From the NCBI GenBank assembly GCA_040757575.1, contig JBFLXA010000002.1, forward strand, positions 62,001 to 126,000: DNA of 64,000 nucleotides. The letters run 5' to 3'. Under the pieces are notes generated by a model that did no database searches, was not told the origin of the DNA, and was given only the letters and a program-made list of their open reading frames with translations. How positions within the stretch are numbered: the first letter of the stretch is position 1; each line of letters starts with the position of its first letter. The translations under genes were made by a program, and so were the position numbers. This DNA is from PFJX01 sp040757575. Lineage in GTDB: Bacteria > Pseudomonadota > Gammaproteobacteria > Burkholderiales > Thiobacillaceae. Of the stretch, positions 1-7,769 are shown piece by piece.

Positions 1-2
1 TG

Positions 3-38
3 CTGACCCGGACAGCCCAACTGCCGGATAATGCCGCC
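3..38 (+). promoter_or_regulatory. Candidate leaderless promoter of dapF
   Basis: CTGACC at 3-8 resembles a -35 box. It is separated by 18 bases from GATAAT at 27-32, a -10-like hexamer. GCCGCC and the ATG follow directly, so a start site at normal spacing would fall on or next to the start codon. That would give a leaderless mRNA. The same 15 bases, GATAATGCCGCCATG, recur at the VIT1-like gene near 63,346. This is inference from spacing only. Confidence 0.35.
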
Positions 39-884
39 ATGACCAAGCTGCGATTCACCAAGATGCAGGGCGCGGGCAACGACTTTGTCGTGCTGGACGG
101 CGTCACCCAGGCCATCGACCTTTCCCCTGCCCAATACCAGGCCCTGGCGGACCGCCACTTCGGCGTGGGCTGCGACCAGATCCTGCTGGTGGAGCGCCCC
201 ACCCGGCCCGACACGGATTTCCGCTACCGCATCTTCAACGCCGACGGCGGCGAGGTGCAGCAGTGCGGCAACGGCGCCCGCTGCTTCGTGCGTTTCGTGC
301 ACGAGAAGGGCCTGACGCCGAAACGGGAAATCCATGTGGAGACCGCTTCCGGCATCATCGTCCCCCGGCTGGAAGACGACGGCCGGGTCACCGTGGACAT
401 GGGCCCGCCCCGGTTCAACCCCGCGGATATCCCCTTCGTGGCCGAAAAGCAGGCACTCACTTATGTAGTGGATGTGGACGGCCCCCTGGGGGTGGAACCC
501 ATCGAGATCTCCGCCCTGTCCATGGGCAACCCCCACGCCGTGCGGGTGGTATGCAACCTGGATGCCGCCCCGGTGCAGGACCTGGGTGCCCGGCTGGAAC
601 GCCATCCCCGCTTCCCGGAACGGGTGAACGTGGGCTTCATGCAGGTGCTGCACCGCCGGGAGGTGAAGCTGCGGGTGTTCGAGCGGGGCAGCGGCGAGAC
701 CCTGGCCTGCGGCACCGGTGCCTGTGCCGCCGTGGTGGCGGGCATCACCCGGGGCCTGCTGGACGACACCGTCACCGTCCACACCCGGGGAGGCGACCTG
801 TCCATCCACTGGGCGGGGGGCACCACTTCTGTTTTCCTTACCGGCCCGGCCGTCACTGTTTTCGAAGGCGAAATCACACTATGA
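39..884 (+). CDS. dapF: Diaminopimelate epimerase
   Basis: This cytosolic enzyme converts LL- to meso-diaminopimelate for lysine and peptidoglycan synthesis. The protein has 281 residues, the usual family length. Both catalytic cysteines are visible in their conserved settings: Cys76 in QQCGNGARC and Cys224 in ETLACGTGAC. The N-terminal FTKMQGAGNDF is also a family signature. Its stop overlaps the DUF484 start in an ATGA, so the two are translationally coupled. The dapF-DUF484-xerC order is widely conserved in proteobacteria. No Shine-Dalgarno is visible; a -10-like GATAAT sits six bases before the ATG (see the promoter entry). Confidence 0.97.
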   Translation: MTKLRFTKMQGAGNDFVVLDGVTQAIDLSPAQYQALADRHFGVGCDQILLVERPTRPDTDFRYRIFNADGGEVQQCGNGARCFVRFVHEKGLTPKREIHVETASGIIVPRLEDDGRVTVDMGPPRFNPADIPFVAEKQALTYVVDVDGPLGVEPIEISALSMGNPHAVRVVCNLDAAPVQDLGARLERHPRFPERVNVGFMQVLHRREVKLRVFERGSGETLACGTGACAAVVAGITRGLLDDTVTVHTRGGDLSIHWAGGTTSVFLTGPAVTVFEGEITL

Positions 885-1528
885 ACATCTCCCCCGAACA
901 AATCGGCGAATTCCTCAAGCTCAACCCGGATTTCTTCCAGGGCCACCCGGAACTGCTCACGGACATCACCGTGCCCCATCCCTACAGCGGTCAGGCCATC
1001 TCCCTGGGGGAACGCCAGGTGCTGGCCTTGAGAGACAAATCCCGTGGGCTGGAGCTGAAATTGCGGGAGTTCATCCAGTTCGCCGAGGAGAACGACGCCA
1101 TCGGCGACAAGCTCCACAAGCTGGGCCTGGGCCTGATGCGGGCCAAGAGCCTGGAAGCGGTGTTCCAGTCCCTCTACCTGTCCCTGTCCGACAGCTTTGC
1201 CGTGCCCCACGCCCGGGTGCGGGTGTGGGCCGATGAAAGCCGGGAACTGCCCGAATTCGCCACCGTGAGCCCGGACATTCGCGTGCTCATGGCAGGCCTG
1301 AACCAGCCCCAGTGCGGCCCGGACGTGCCGGACGAAATTCGCGCCTGGTTCGACGCCGCCGGCCCCCACCAGAAGTCCTTCGCCATCGCCCCCCTGCGGG
1401 AGGACAACATGAACGGCCTGCTGGTGCTGGCGTCGGAAGACCCCAAGCGCTTCTACCCGGAAATGGGCACCCTCTACCTGGCCTGGCTGGCCCAGCTTTC
1501 CGGGGCGGCCATCAGCCGCTTCCTGTGA
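881..1528 (+). CDS. DUF484 family protein
   Basis: This 215-residue cytosolic protein belongs to the DUF484 family, which has a GAF-like fold and is conserved between dapF and xerC in many proteobacteria. The N-terminus (PEQIGEFLKLNPDFFQGHPELL) is the typical DUF484 opening. It is followed by a helical stretch around residues 45-85 and a GAF-like C-terminal half. The ATG overlaps the dapF stop (ATGA). A longer open frame upstream in this phase is only the shadow of dapF. The biochemical role is not established; its conserved context next to xerC is the only functional hint. Confidence 0.9.
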   Translation: MNISPEQIGEFLKLNPDFFQGHPELLTDITVPHPYSGQAISLGERQVLALRDKSRGLELKLREFIQFAEENDAIGDKLHKLGLGLMRAKSLEAVFQSLYLSLSDSFAVPHARVRVWADESRELPEFATVSPDIRVLMAGLNQPQCGPDVPDEIRAWFDAAGPHQKSFAIAPLREDNMNGLLVLASEDPKRFYPEMGTLYLAWLAQLSGAAISRFL

Positions 1529-1534
1529 CGTAAG

Positions 1535-1604
1535 CCGTTCGTCCTGAGCTTGTCGAAGGACGCCACCCGCTGACCATGGGCTTCGACAGGCTCAGCCCGA
1601 ACGG
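1535..1604 (+). repeat. REP-like inverted repeat overlapping the xerC start
   Basis: Left arm 1535-1560 (CCGTTCGTCCTGAGCTTGTC...) and right arm 1579-1604 (GGCTTCGACAGGCTCAGCCC...) are imperfect inverted copies of a GAGCTTGTCGAAGG-type palindrome. Elements of this kind are scattered in intergenic DNA of many beta- and gammaproteobacteria. A second copy lies at 3278-3349. The right arm runs through the first codons of xerC. Confidence 0.8.
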
Positions 1605-2514
1605 GCATCCAACGACAGCGGACAGCGCCACCCTCAGCGCCGCCACCGACGCCTATCTGGTCCACCTGCGGGCTCGCAGCTACAGTCCCGCCACCGTCTC
1701 CACCTACGCCTTCGACCTCACCCACCTGCTGGAACGGGTGGGGGACGTGGACCCGGCTACCCTCACCAGCCACGCCATCCGCCGGGCATTGGCCGGGCTG
1801 CATGCCCAGGGCCTGGCCCCCAAGACCCTGGCCCGCACCCTGTCCGCCTGGCGCAGCTTCTTCAACTGGCTGGCCCGCCAGGACCGTATTGCCGCCAACC
1901 CCTGCCTGGGGCTGCGCCCCCCCAAAGGGGAAAAGCGCCTGCCCAACGCCCTGTCCGTGGACGAAATGGCCCGGCTGCTGGAGCCCGAAGCCGCAGAGGA
2001 AGACTCCGCCTGGGCCCGCCGGGACCGGGCCATGTTCGAGCTGATGTATTCCTCCGGCCTGCGCCGGGCCGAACTCATCGGCCTGGATCTAGGCCAGGTG
2101 GACATGACCGAAGCGGAAGTCCGGGTGGTGGGCAAGGGCAGCAAGGCCCGCATCGTCCCCGTGGGCAGCCGGGCCCTGGCCGCCCTGGAACGCTGGCTGG
2201 CGGTGCGGGACACCGTGGCCCGGGACACCCCGGCCCTGTTCGTGGGCGCCCGGGGAGAACGCATTGCCCCCGGCGTGCTCACCCAGGCCCTGAAGAAGCT
2301 GGCCCTGCGCCACGGCCTCACCGCCCACGTCCACCCCCACGCCCTGCGCCATTCCTTCGCCAGCCACGTGTTGCAGTCTTCGGGGGATTTGCGCGCCGTG
2401 CAGGAGATGCTGGGCCATTCCAGCCTGTCCACCACTCAGGTGTATACCCATCTGGATTTTCAGCACCTGGCCAAGGTGTACGACCAAGCCCACCCCAGGG
2501 CCAAGAAGAAATAG
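1576..2514 (+). CDS. xerC: Tyrosine recombinase XerC
   Basis: XerC acts with XerD at dif to resolve chromosome dimers. The 312-residue protein has the SAM-like N-terminal core-binding domain (about 24-105) and the catalytic domain. All active-site residues can be placed: Arg163 (SGLRRAE), Lys187 (VGKGSK), His255 and Arg258 (HPHALRHSF), His281 (LGHSS) and the nucleophile Tyr290 (VYTHLD). The only ATG lies inside the REP-like repeat, so roughly the first 12 residues are repeat-encoded. The N-terminus is about 17 residues longer than in E. coli XerC. The frame is open upstream to a stop at 1531, but I see no other ATG, GTG or TTG. Confidence 0.93.
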   Translation: MGFDRLSPNGHPTTADSATLSAATDAYLVHLRARSYSPATVSTYAFDLTHLLERVGDVDPATLTSHAIRRALAGLHAQGLAPKTLARTLSAWRSFFNWLARQDRIAANPCLGLRPPKGEKRLPNALSVDEMARLLEPEAAEEDSAWARRDRAMFELMYSSGLRRAELIGLDLGQVDMTEAEVRVVGKGSKARIVPVGSRALAALERWLAVRDTVARDTPALFVGARGERIAPGVLTQALKKLALRHGLTAHVHPHALRHSFASHVLQSSGDLRAVQEMLGHSSLSTTQVYTHLDFQHLAKVYDQAHPRAKKK

Positions 2515-2517
2515 GGC

Positions 2518-3258
2518 CTAAACCTTGTGCCCCACGTGCAAGGCCACCACGCCGGCAGTCAGGTTGAAGTAGTCCACCCGCACGAAGCCCACGCCTTCCA
2601 TCATGGCCTTCAGGGTTTCCTGGTCCGGGTGCATGCGGATGGATTCCGCCAGGTAGCGGTAGCTTTCCGAGTCCTTGGCGACGATGTCGCCCATGCGGGG
2701 CAGCAACTGGAAGGAATACAGGTCATACAGGGGCGCCAGGGGTTTCCACACCTTGGAGAACTCCAGCACCATGAGCTTGCCGCCGGGCTTCAGCACCCGG
2801 CGCATCTCCGCCAGGGCATTGTCCTTGTGGGTCATGTTGCGCAGGCCGAAGGCCACGGTGACCAGGTCGAAGTAGTCGCTGGGGAAGGGCAGCTTTTCCG
2901 CGTCGCACTGGGCCACGGGCAGCATGAGGCCCTTGTCCAGCATGCGGTCCCGGCCCACGCCCAGCATGGAACCGTTGATGTCCGTGAGCCAGACCTCGCC
3001 GGTGGGGCCCGCGTCCTTGGCCAGCAGGCGGGCGATGTCGCCCGTGCCGCCAGCGATGTCCAGCACCTTGGCGCCAGGCTTCAGGCGGGCCTGGAGGGCC
3101 AGGAAGTGCTTCCAGGTGCGGTGCAGGCCGGCGGACATGAGGTCGTTCATCACGTCGTAGCGGTTGGCCACGGAGTGGAACACCTCGGCCACCTTGCGGG
3201 CCTTTTCGCCTTCGGCCACGGTCTTGAAGCCGAAGTGGGTCTGTTTGTCGTCGCTCAC
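2518..3258 (-). CDS. ubiE: Ubiquinone/menaquinone biosynthesis C-methyltransferase UbiE
   Basis: SAM-dependent C-methyltransferase of quinone biosynthesis (ubiquinone, and menaquinone where made). It has 246 residues, close to the 251 of E. coli. The SAM-binding glycine motif VLDIAGGTGDIARLL is at about residues 64-78. The UbiE/COQ5 signatures FHSVANRYDVMNDLMSAGLH near the N-terminus and the RVLKPGGKLMVLEFSK stretch in the second half are both clear. It is convergent with xerC, with three bases between the stops, and lies upstream of a REP-like element. No partner genes of quinone synthesis lie next to it. Confidence 0.96.
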   Translation of the reverse strand: MSDDKQTHFGFKTVAEGEKARKVAEVFHSVANRYDVMNDLMSAGLHRTWKHFLALQARLKPGAKVLDIAGGTGDIARLLAKDAGPTGEVWLTDINGSMLGVGRDRMLDKGLMLPVAQCDAEKLPFPSDYFDLVTVAFGLRNMTHKDNALAEMRRVLKPGGKLMVLEFSKVWKPLAPLYDLYSFQLLPRMGDIVAKDSESYRYLAESIRMHPDQETLKAMMEGVGFVRVDYFNLTAGVVALHVGHKV

Positions 3259-3277
3259 ATCAAGCCTTTGAGTTAAG

Positions 3278-3349
3278 CGTTCGGGCTGAGCCTGTCGAAG
3301 CCCTGATCAATGTTGCGCAACGCCCTTCGACAAGCTCAGGGCGAACGGG
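3278..3349 (-). repeat. REP-like inverted repeat, second copy
   Basis: Arms at 3278-3302 and 3323-3349 carry the same CTTCGACA(A/G)GCTCAG core as the element at 1535-1604, in inverted arrangement around a 20-base loop. It fills the spacer between ubiE and yggX. Such elements may act as mRNA-stabilising hairpins or terminators. Confidence 0.75.
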
Positions 3350-3357
3350 CGGGACGC

Positions 3358-3624
3358 TCAGCTGGGACGGAAGCCTTCCGGGGCGCCCACGCCTTCGCCG
3401 AAGAAATACTTTTCCGCCTGTTCCATCAAATACTTGCGGTGCTGGGCATCGGCCAGGTTGAGGCGGTTTTCGTTGATGATCATGGTCTGGAGCTTGATCC
3501 AGCCCTGCCAGGCTTCCTTGGAGATGTTCTCGAACACCCGCTTGCCCAGATCGCCGGGCAGGGGGGGGAAGTCCAGACCTTCGGCCTCGCGGCCCAGTTT
3601 GGCGCAGTTGACCATGCGTGCCAT
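3358..3624 (-). CDS. yggX: Probable Fe(2+)-trafficking protein YggX
   Basis: This small 88-residue protein is of the YggX family, linked to protection of iron-sulfur clusters from oxidative damage. It starts MARMVNCAKL, with the family's conserved cysteine at residue 7. It continues with GLDFPPLPGDLGKRVFENIS and the WQGWIKLQTMIINENRLNL block, all hallmarks of the family at the expected length. It stands alone between a REP element and the TPR gene and shares the minus strand with both neighbours. An exact molecular function (iron chaperone or otherwise) remains debated for the family. Confidence 0.95.
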   Translation of the reverse strand: MARMVNCAKLGREAEGLDFPPLPGDLGKRVFENISKEAWQGWIKLQTMIINENRLNLADAQHRKYLMEQAEKYFFGEGVGAPEGFRPS

Positions 3625-3687
3625 GTGATTGCTCCTGATTGCCTTACAAGTAATTGACGGGGATGGTAGCCCAGGGGGGCCGGGGCG

Positions 3688-4032
3688 TCACCCGGGAGTG
3701 GGGGTGTCGGGGGGAGCCAGTTGTTTCTCCAGGCGCTTGGCGAACACCTGCATTTCCTTCACCGCCTGGATATCGCCCTTTTCCTGGGCGGCGGCGATGC
3801 CCTGGCGGTAGGTGTCCAGGGCGTCCTGGCTTTGGCCGGCCTCGGTCTGGAACTTGCCTAGCAGCTTCCAGGCGGCGGAATAGCGGGGGTCGAAGGCCAG
3901 TGCGGCCCGCAGATGGACGATGGCATCATCCAGACGGCCGGCCTTGTGGCATTCATTGCCCAGGGAAAAGCGCAGCAGGGCGTTGTCCTTGCCCTGGGCC
4001 AGCAGTTTTTCAAAGGTTTCCAGGGCGCTCAT
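3688..4032 (-). CDS. Small TPR-repeat protein
   Basis: A 114-residue cytosolic protein with about two tetratricopeptide repeats (roughly residues 20-85). SLGNECHKAGRLDDAIVHLRAALAFDP is a textbook TPR helix pair, followed by SAAWKLLGKFQTEAGQSQDALDTY. A third, less regular helix pair ends at about residue 105. The start chosen, MSALETF, has a GGAGG Shine-Dalgarno upstream; an in-frame ATG at 4098 lacks one. TPRs bind protein partners and none is evident here. I do not recognise a more specific family. Confidence 0.8.
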   Translation of the reverse strand: MSALETFEKLLAQGKDNALLRFSLGNECHKAGRLDDAIVHLRAALAFDPRYSAAWKLLGKFQTEAGQSQDALDTYRQGIAAAQEKGDIQAVKEMQVFAKRLEKQLAPPDTPTPG

Positions 4033-4090
4033 GACGGCCTCCGGTTTGCAAAACCCATATCTTGGGGGCGACGGGAAGATTGCAAGCGCA

Positions 4091-4567
4091 TCAAACACTG
4101 CCCGGGTAGCCGTTCTGCCGCCAGGCCTCGTAAACCGTCACCGCCACGGCATTGGACAGGTTCAGGCTGCGCTGACCGGGCCGCATGGGCAGGCGCAGGC
4201 GCTGTTCTGCGGTCACAGATTCGAGCACCGGGGCGGGCAGGCCCCGGGTTTCCGGACCGAACAGAAAGACATCCCCGGGCTGGAAACGGGCCTGGGAAAA
4301 AACCCCGCTCCCCTTGGTGCTGAAGGCGAACAGACGGCGCCCGGCCAGTGCCGCCTGGGCGGTGGGCCAGTCGTCATGAACTTGCAGGTCGGCATACTCG
4401 TGGTAATCCAGCCCGGCCCGGCGCATCTGCTTGTCCGACAGGTCGAAGCCCAAAGGCCGCACCAGATGCAGGCGACACCCCGTGTTGGCCGCCAGGCGGA
4501 TGACATTGCCGGTATTGGGGGGAATTTCCGGCTGGTACAGCACGATCTCGAACAGGGGCTCAGACAT
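4091..4567 (-). CDS. trmL: tRNA (cytidine(34)-2'-O)-methyltransferase
   Basis: SPOUT-class methyltransferase that 2'-O-methylates the wobble base of tRNA-Leu isoacceptors. It has 158 residues, as expected for TrmL (E. coli YibK, 157). The opening EIVLYQPEIPPNTGNVIRLAANTGCRLHLV and the knot-forming C-terminal blocks FLFGPETRGLP and RSLNLSNAVAVTVYEAWRQ are diagnostic of the subfamily. The gene is divergent from mshE, with 64 bases between the two starts, so the two promoters share a short AT-rich spacer. Confidence 0.95.
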   Translation of the reverse strand: MSEPLFEIVLYQPEIPPNTGNVIRLAANTGCRLHLVRPLGFDLSDKQMRRAGLDYHEYADLQVHDDWPTAQAALAGRRLFAFSTKGSGVFSQARFQPGDVFLFGPETRGLPAPVLESVTAEQRLRLPMRPGQRSLNLSNAVAVTVYEAWRQNGYPGSV

Positions 4568-4572
4568 ATAAC

Positions 4573-4628
4573 TTGAGATATAGAAGGTATGCCGTTAATT
4601 TACGGGCAAATAACGTCTCCTGGAGGAG
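4573..4628 (+). promoter_or_regulatory. Candidate mshE promoter and strong ribosome-binding site
   Basis: The 64-base spacer between trmL and mshE is AT-richer than its surroundings. TTGAGA at 4573-4578 (five of six to the sigma-70 -35) is followed after 17 bases by TAATTT at 4596-4601, a poor -10. GGAGGAG at 4622-4628 is a strong Shine-Dalgarno three bases before the mshE ATG. Confidence 0.4.
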
Positions 4629-4631
4629 CAC

Positions 4632-6332
4632 ATGGCCCGACCCGAGAAGATCCGCCTGGGGGATCTTCTGGTACAGCAGCGCCTGATTTCCCAAGAGCAG
4701 CTTCTGGAAGCGCTGGACAAACAGAAGCAGTCCGGTCGCAAGCTGGGCCGGGTGCTGGTGGAAAACGGTTTCGTCACCGAGGACGAAATCTCCGGCGCCA
4801 TCGCCCATCAGTTGAACATTCCCACCGTGGACCTGCAGCGCACCCACCCCCGGCCTGAGGTGGTGCGCCTGCTGCCGGAACAGATGGCGCGGCGCTTCCG
4901 GGCCGTGGTGCTGGAAAACCGGGAAGATGCCGTACGGGTGGCCATGGCGGACCCCACGGACCTGTTCGCCTTTGACGAGATCCAGCACAACCTGGGCCGG
5001 GATATCGAACTGGTGGTGGCCAGCGAAAGCGCCCTGGGCCACTACATCGACCGGGTATACCGGCGCACCGAGGAAATCTCCGCCCTGGCCCGGGACCTGA
5101 CCGAGGAACTGGGCGAGGACGTCATCGACTTCAACGCCCTGGCGGCCAGCGGCACGGCAGAGGAAGCCCCGGTGATGCGCCTGCTGCAAAGCGTGTTCGA
5201 GGACGCCATGCAGGTGAAGGCCTCGGACATCCACATCGAGCCCATGGAAAAGCAGATCCAGATCCGCCTGCGGGTGGACGGGGTGCTGTCCGTGGCTACG
5301 GAGGCGGACCGCAAGATCGGCCCCGCCCTGATCCAGCGCCTGAAGCTGATGGCGGACCTGGACATTGCCGAGAAACGCCTGCCCCAGGACGGCCGCTTCA
5401 TGATCCGCCTGAAACAGCGGGCCGTGGACGTGCGCATGTCCACCGTGCCGGCCCAGTACGGCGAGTCCGCCGTGCTACGCCTGCTCACCCACGGCAGCCA
5501 GGCCGGCGTGGACGACCTGACCATGCCGGGGGACACGAAGGAGCGCTTCATCCGCCTCATCCACCGGCCCCACGGCCTGATCCTGGTCACCGGCCCCACG
5601 GGCTCCGGCAAGACCACCACCCTGTACGCCGCCCTGTCGGACCTGAACACCCCGGAACGCAAGATACTCACCGTGGAAGACCCGGTGGAATACCGGCTGG
5701 CGGGCATCAACCAGGTGCAGGTCAACGACAAGATCGACCTCAGTTTCGCCCGGGCCCTGCGGGCCTTCCTGCGCCAGGACCCGGACGTGATCCTGCTGGG
5801 AGAGATGCGGGACGCAGAAACCGCCCAGATCGCCCTGAGGGCCGCCCTCACCGGCCATCTGGTACTGTCCACCCTGCACACCAACGACGCCCCCTCCGCC
5901 GCCGCCCGGCTGCTGGACATGGGCGCCCCGCCTTTCCTGCTGGCAACCAGCCTGGCCGGCGTGTTGGCCCAGCGGCTGGTGCGCAAGCTATGCCCCGTGT
6001 GCGCCGCCCCCGAACCCCTGGACGCCAACGAGTTGGAATGGCTCCACGACGCCCTGGACCAGGGCTTCGACCCGGGTGCTGCCATGAAAGGCGCAGGCTG
6101 CGGCCATTGCAACCACACGGGCTACCAGGGCCGGGTTGGCATTTACGAGCTGCTGGAGATCGACGGCGAACTGGCCACCCTGCTCAACAGCGGCAACTCC
6201 GCAGAGTTCCGCCGCCAGGCAAACCAGCGCCTGCGGGGCCAGACCCTGCGGGACGAAGCCGTGAAGCTGGTGCAGGCCGGCCAGACCAGCGTGGCGGAAG
6301 CCATGCGGGTGACCCATCAGGTGGACGAATGA
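4632..6332 (+). CDS. mshE: MSHA pilus extension ATPase MshE
   Basis: Hexameric GspE/PilB-type ATPase that powers pilin polymerisation at the inner membrane. It has 566 residues. The N-terminal MshEN domain (about 1-145) carries RLGDLLVQQRLISQEQL and KLGRVLVENGFVTEDEI; in MshE of Vibrio this domain binds cyclic di-GMP, so pilus extension is probably c-di-GMP controlled. Walker A GPTGSGKT is at 321-328. VILLGEMRD at about 385 is Walker B, followed by the His box HLVLSTLHTNDA. A zinc tetracysteine motif (CPVC at about 453, CGHC at about 490) marks the extension-ATPase class. It is the first gene of the msh cluster, preceded by a strong Shine-Dalgarno. Confidence 0.96.
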   Translation: MARPEKIRLGDLLVQQRLISQEQLLEALDKQKQSGRKLGRVLVENGFVTEDEISGAIAHQLNIPTVDLQRTHPRPEVVRLLPEQMARRFRAVVLENREDAVRVAMADPTDLFAFDEIQHNLGRDIELVVASESALGHYIDRVYRRTEEISALARDLTEELGEDVIDFNALAASGTAEEAPVMRLLQSVFEDAMQVKASDIHIEPMEKQIQIRLRVDGVLSVATEADRKIGPALIQRLKLMADLDIAEKRLPQDGRFMIRLKQRAVDVRMSTVPAQYGESAVLRLLTHGSQAGVDDLTMPGDTKERFIRLIHRPHGLILVTGPTGSGKTTTLYAALSDLNTPERKILTVEDPVEYRLAGINQVQVNDKIDLSFARALRAFLRQDPDVILLGEMRDAETAQIALRAALTGHLVLSTLHTNDAPSAAARLLDMGAPPFLLATSLAGVLAQRLVRKLCPVCAAPEPLDANELEWLHDALDQGFDPGAAMKGAGCGHCNHTGYQGRVGIYELLEIDGELATLLNSGNSAEFRRQANQRLRGQTLRDEAVKLVQAGQTSVAEAMRVTHQVDE

Positions 6333-6342
6333 GGTTTAGAAC

Positions 6343-6458
6343 GGTCCGCGCGTTGCGCTCAAGGGGGAAGGGTCCGCGCGCTGCGCTCAAGGGCGAAGGG
6401 TAAAACCGCGCCCCCTTCACCCTTCACCCTTCACCCTTCACCCTTCACCCTTCACCCT
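6343..6458 (+). repeat. 28-bp tandem duplication plus CCTTCAC heptamer array before mshG
   Basis: Two contiguous 28-bp units (6343-6370 and 6371-6398) differ at two positions. After 15 bases come six perfect copies of CCTTCAC at 6414-6455 and a partial unit. Each 28-mer ends in AAGGG(G/C)GAAG, a purine-rich complement of the heptamer. AGGGCGAAGGG at 6390-6400 can therefore pair with the CCCTTCACCCT units, giving a strong hairpin with one mismatch. The array ends two bases before the mshG ATG and occupies the place of the ribosome-binding site. Confidence 0.9.
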
Positions 6459-6460
6459 AA

Positions 6461-7687
6461 ATGCCCGCCTTCCTCTACAAAGCCCGCAACCCTCGAGGAG
6501 AACTGCTCTCCGGTCGGGTGGACGGCGCCTCCATGGACGCGGTGGCGGACGAACTGATTCGTTCGGGTCTCACCCCAGTGGAGGTGAAGGCCCAGGAGAC
6601 CCAGGCCAGCGCCGAGCAATACATGGCCCGGCTGTTCGAGGACCAGCGGGTCAGCGACACCGACCTGATGCTGTTCTGCCGCCAGATGGCCAGCCTGCTG
6701 AAGGCGGGGGTGCCCATTTTGCGGGCCCTGGCCTCCCTGGCGGAGTCCTCCAGCCACAAGGCCTTCCAGGCCGTGCTCCAGGATGTGCGGGAAGGGCTGG
6801 TCTCCGGTCGTGAACTGTCCCAATGCCTGCATCGCCACCCCAAGGTGTTCCAGCCCTTCTTTGTGAACATGGTGCGGGTGGGGGAAACCACCGGCCGGCT
6901 GGACGACGTGTTCATGCGCCTGTTCCAGCACCTGGAATTCGAAAAGGAAATGCGGGAACGGGTGAAGAGCGCCCTGCGCTACCCCAGTTTCGTCATCCTG
7001 GCCCTGGTGGCCGCCCTGGGGGTCATCAACGTCATGGTGATCCCGGCCTTTGCCAAGGTGTACAAGTCTTCCAACGCCGACCTGCCCCTAATGACCCAGG
7101 TGCTCATCGGCGTGTCCGAATGGACCGTGGCCGGCTGGCCCTACCTGCTGGGCCTGGCCGTGGCCGGTGCCCTGGGCTTTCGCTGGTGGCTGCGCACGGC
7201 GGAAGGCCGCTACACATGGGACCGCTGGCTGCTGAAGTTCCCCATCGCCGGCAAGATCGTCCACAAGGCGGCCCTGGCACGGTTCGCCAAGGGACTGGCC
7301 ATGACCTACCAGACCGGCGTGCCCATCGTGCAGGGCCTGATGAACGCCAGCCAGGTGGTGGGCAACGCCTTCATCGCCAACCGCATCGACCAGATGCGCA
7401 ACGGCGTGGAACGGGGCGATGCCATAAGCCGTTCCGCCCGCACCACCGGTGTGTTCACCCCCGTGGTGTTGCAGATGATGAGCGTGGGGGAAGAAACCGG
7501 CGAACTGGACCGCCTGCTGTTGGAAATCGGCGAGATGTACCAGCGGGAAGTGGAGTATGAAATCAAGACCCTGTCGGAACAGGTGGAGCCCATCCTCATC
7601 GTCGGCCTTGGGCTCATCGTGCTCGTGGTGGCCCTGGGCGTCTTCCTGCCGGTATGGGACCTGGGCAGCACCATGTTGCGCAAATGA
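6461..7687 (+). CDS. mshG: MSHA pilus inner-membrane platform protein MshG
   Basis: GspF/PilC-family polytopic protein on which the MshE ATPase acts. It has 408 residues, with two homologous T2SSF domains (about 70-195 and 275-395). The opening PAFLYKARNPRGELLSGRVDG is typical. LFCRQMASLLKAGVPILRAL and the second-domain MTYQTGVPIVQGLM are the paired GspF motifs. Transmembrane segments lie near 170-195, 220-245 and at the C-terminus (ILIVGLGLIVLVVALGVFLPV). There is no Shine-Dalgarno: the ATG follows a pyrimidine heptamer array, so expression may depend on repeat number. Confidence 0.95.
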   Translation: MPAFLYKARNPRGELLSGRVDGASMDAVADELIRSGLTPVEVKAQETQASAEQYMARLFEDQRVSDTDLMLFCRQMASLLKAGVPILRALASLAESSSHKAFQAVLQDVREGLVSGRELSQCLHRHPKVFQPFFVNMVRVGETTGRLDDVFMRLFQHLEFEKEMRERVKSALRYPSFVILALVAALGVINVMVIPAFAKVYKSSNADLPLMTQVLIGVSEWTVAGWPYLLGLAVAGALGFRWWLRTAEGRYTWDRWLLKFPIAGKIVHKAALARFAKGLAMTYQTGVPIVQGLMNASQVVGNAFIANRIDQMRNGVERGDAISRSARTTGVFTPVVLQMMSVGEETGELDRLLLEIGEMYQREVEYEIKTLSEQVEPILIVGLGLIVLVVALGVFLPVWDLGSTMLRK

Positions 7688-7769
7688 GCAAAAACCCTAA
7701 ATATCCCGGCATAACAACCCGATAAGACCCACAACACAACAACCCGTCCAGCAAAGAATGGAGACAGCC

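Noticed and set aside
5042..6118. Long antisense open frames across mshE, mshL, hoxH, priA and other GC-rich genes
   Set aside because: They arise from third-position GC bias, have no Shine-Dalgarno or family motifs and lie opposite well-supported genes.
6414..6455. CRISPR-like array
   Set aside because: The units are 7 bp and contiguous without spacers; it is a simple tandem repeat, not a CRISPR.
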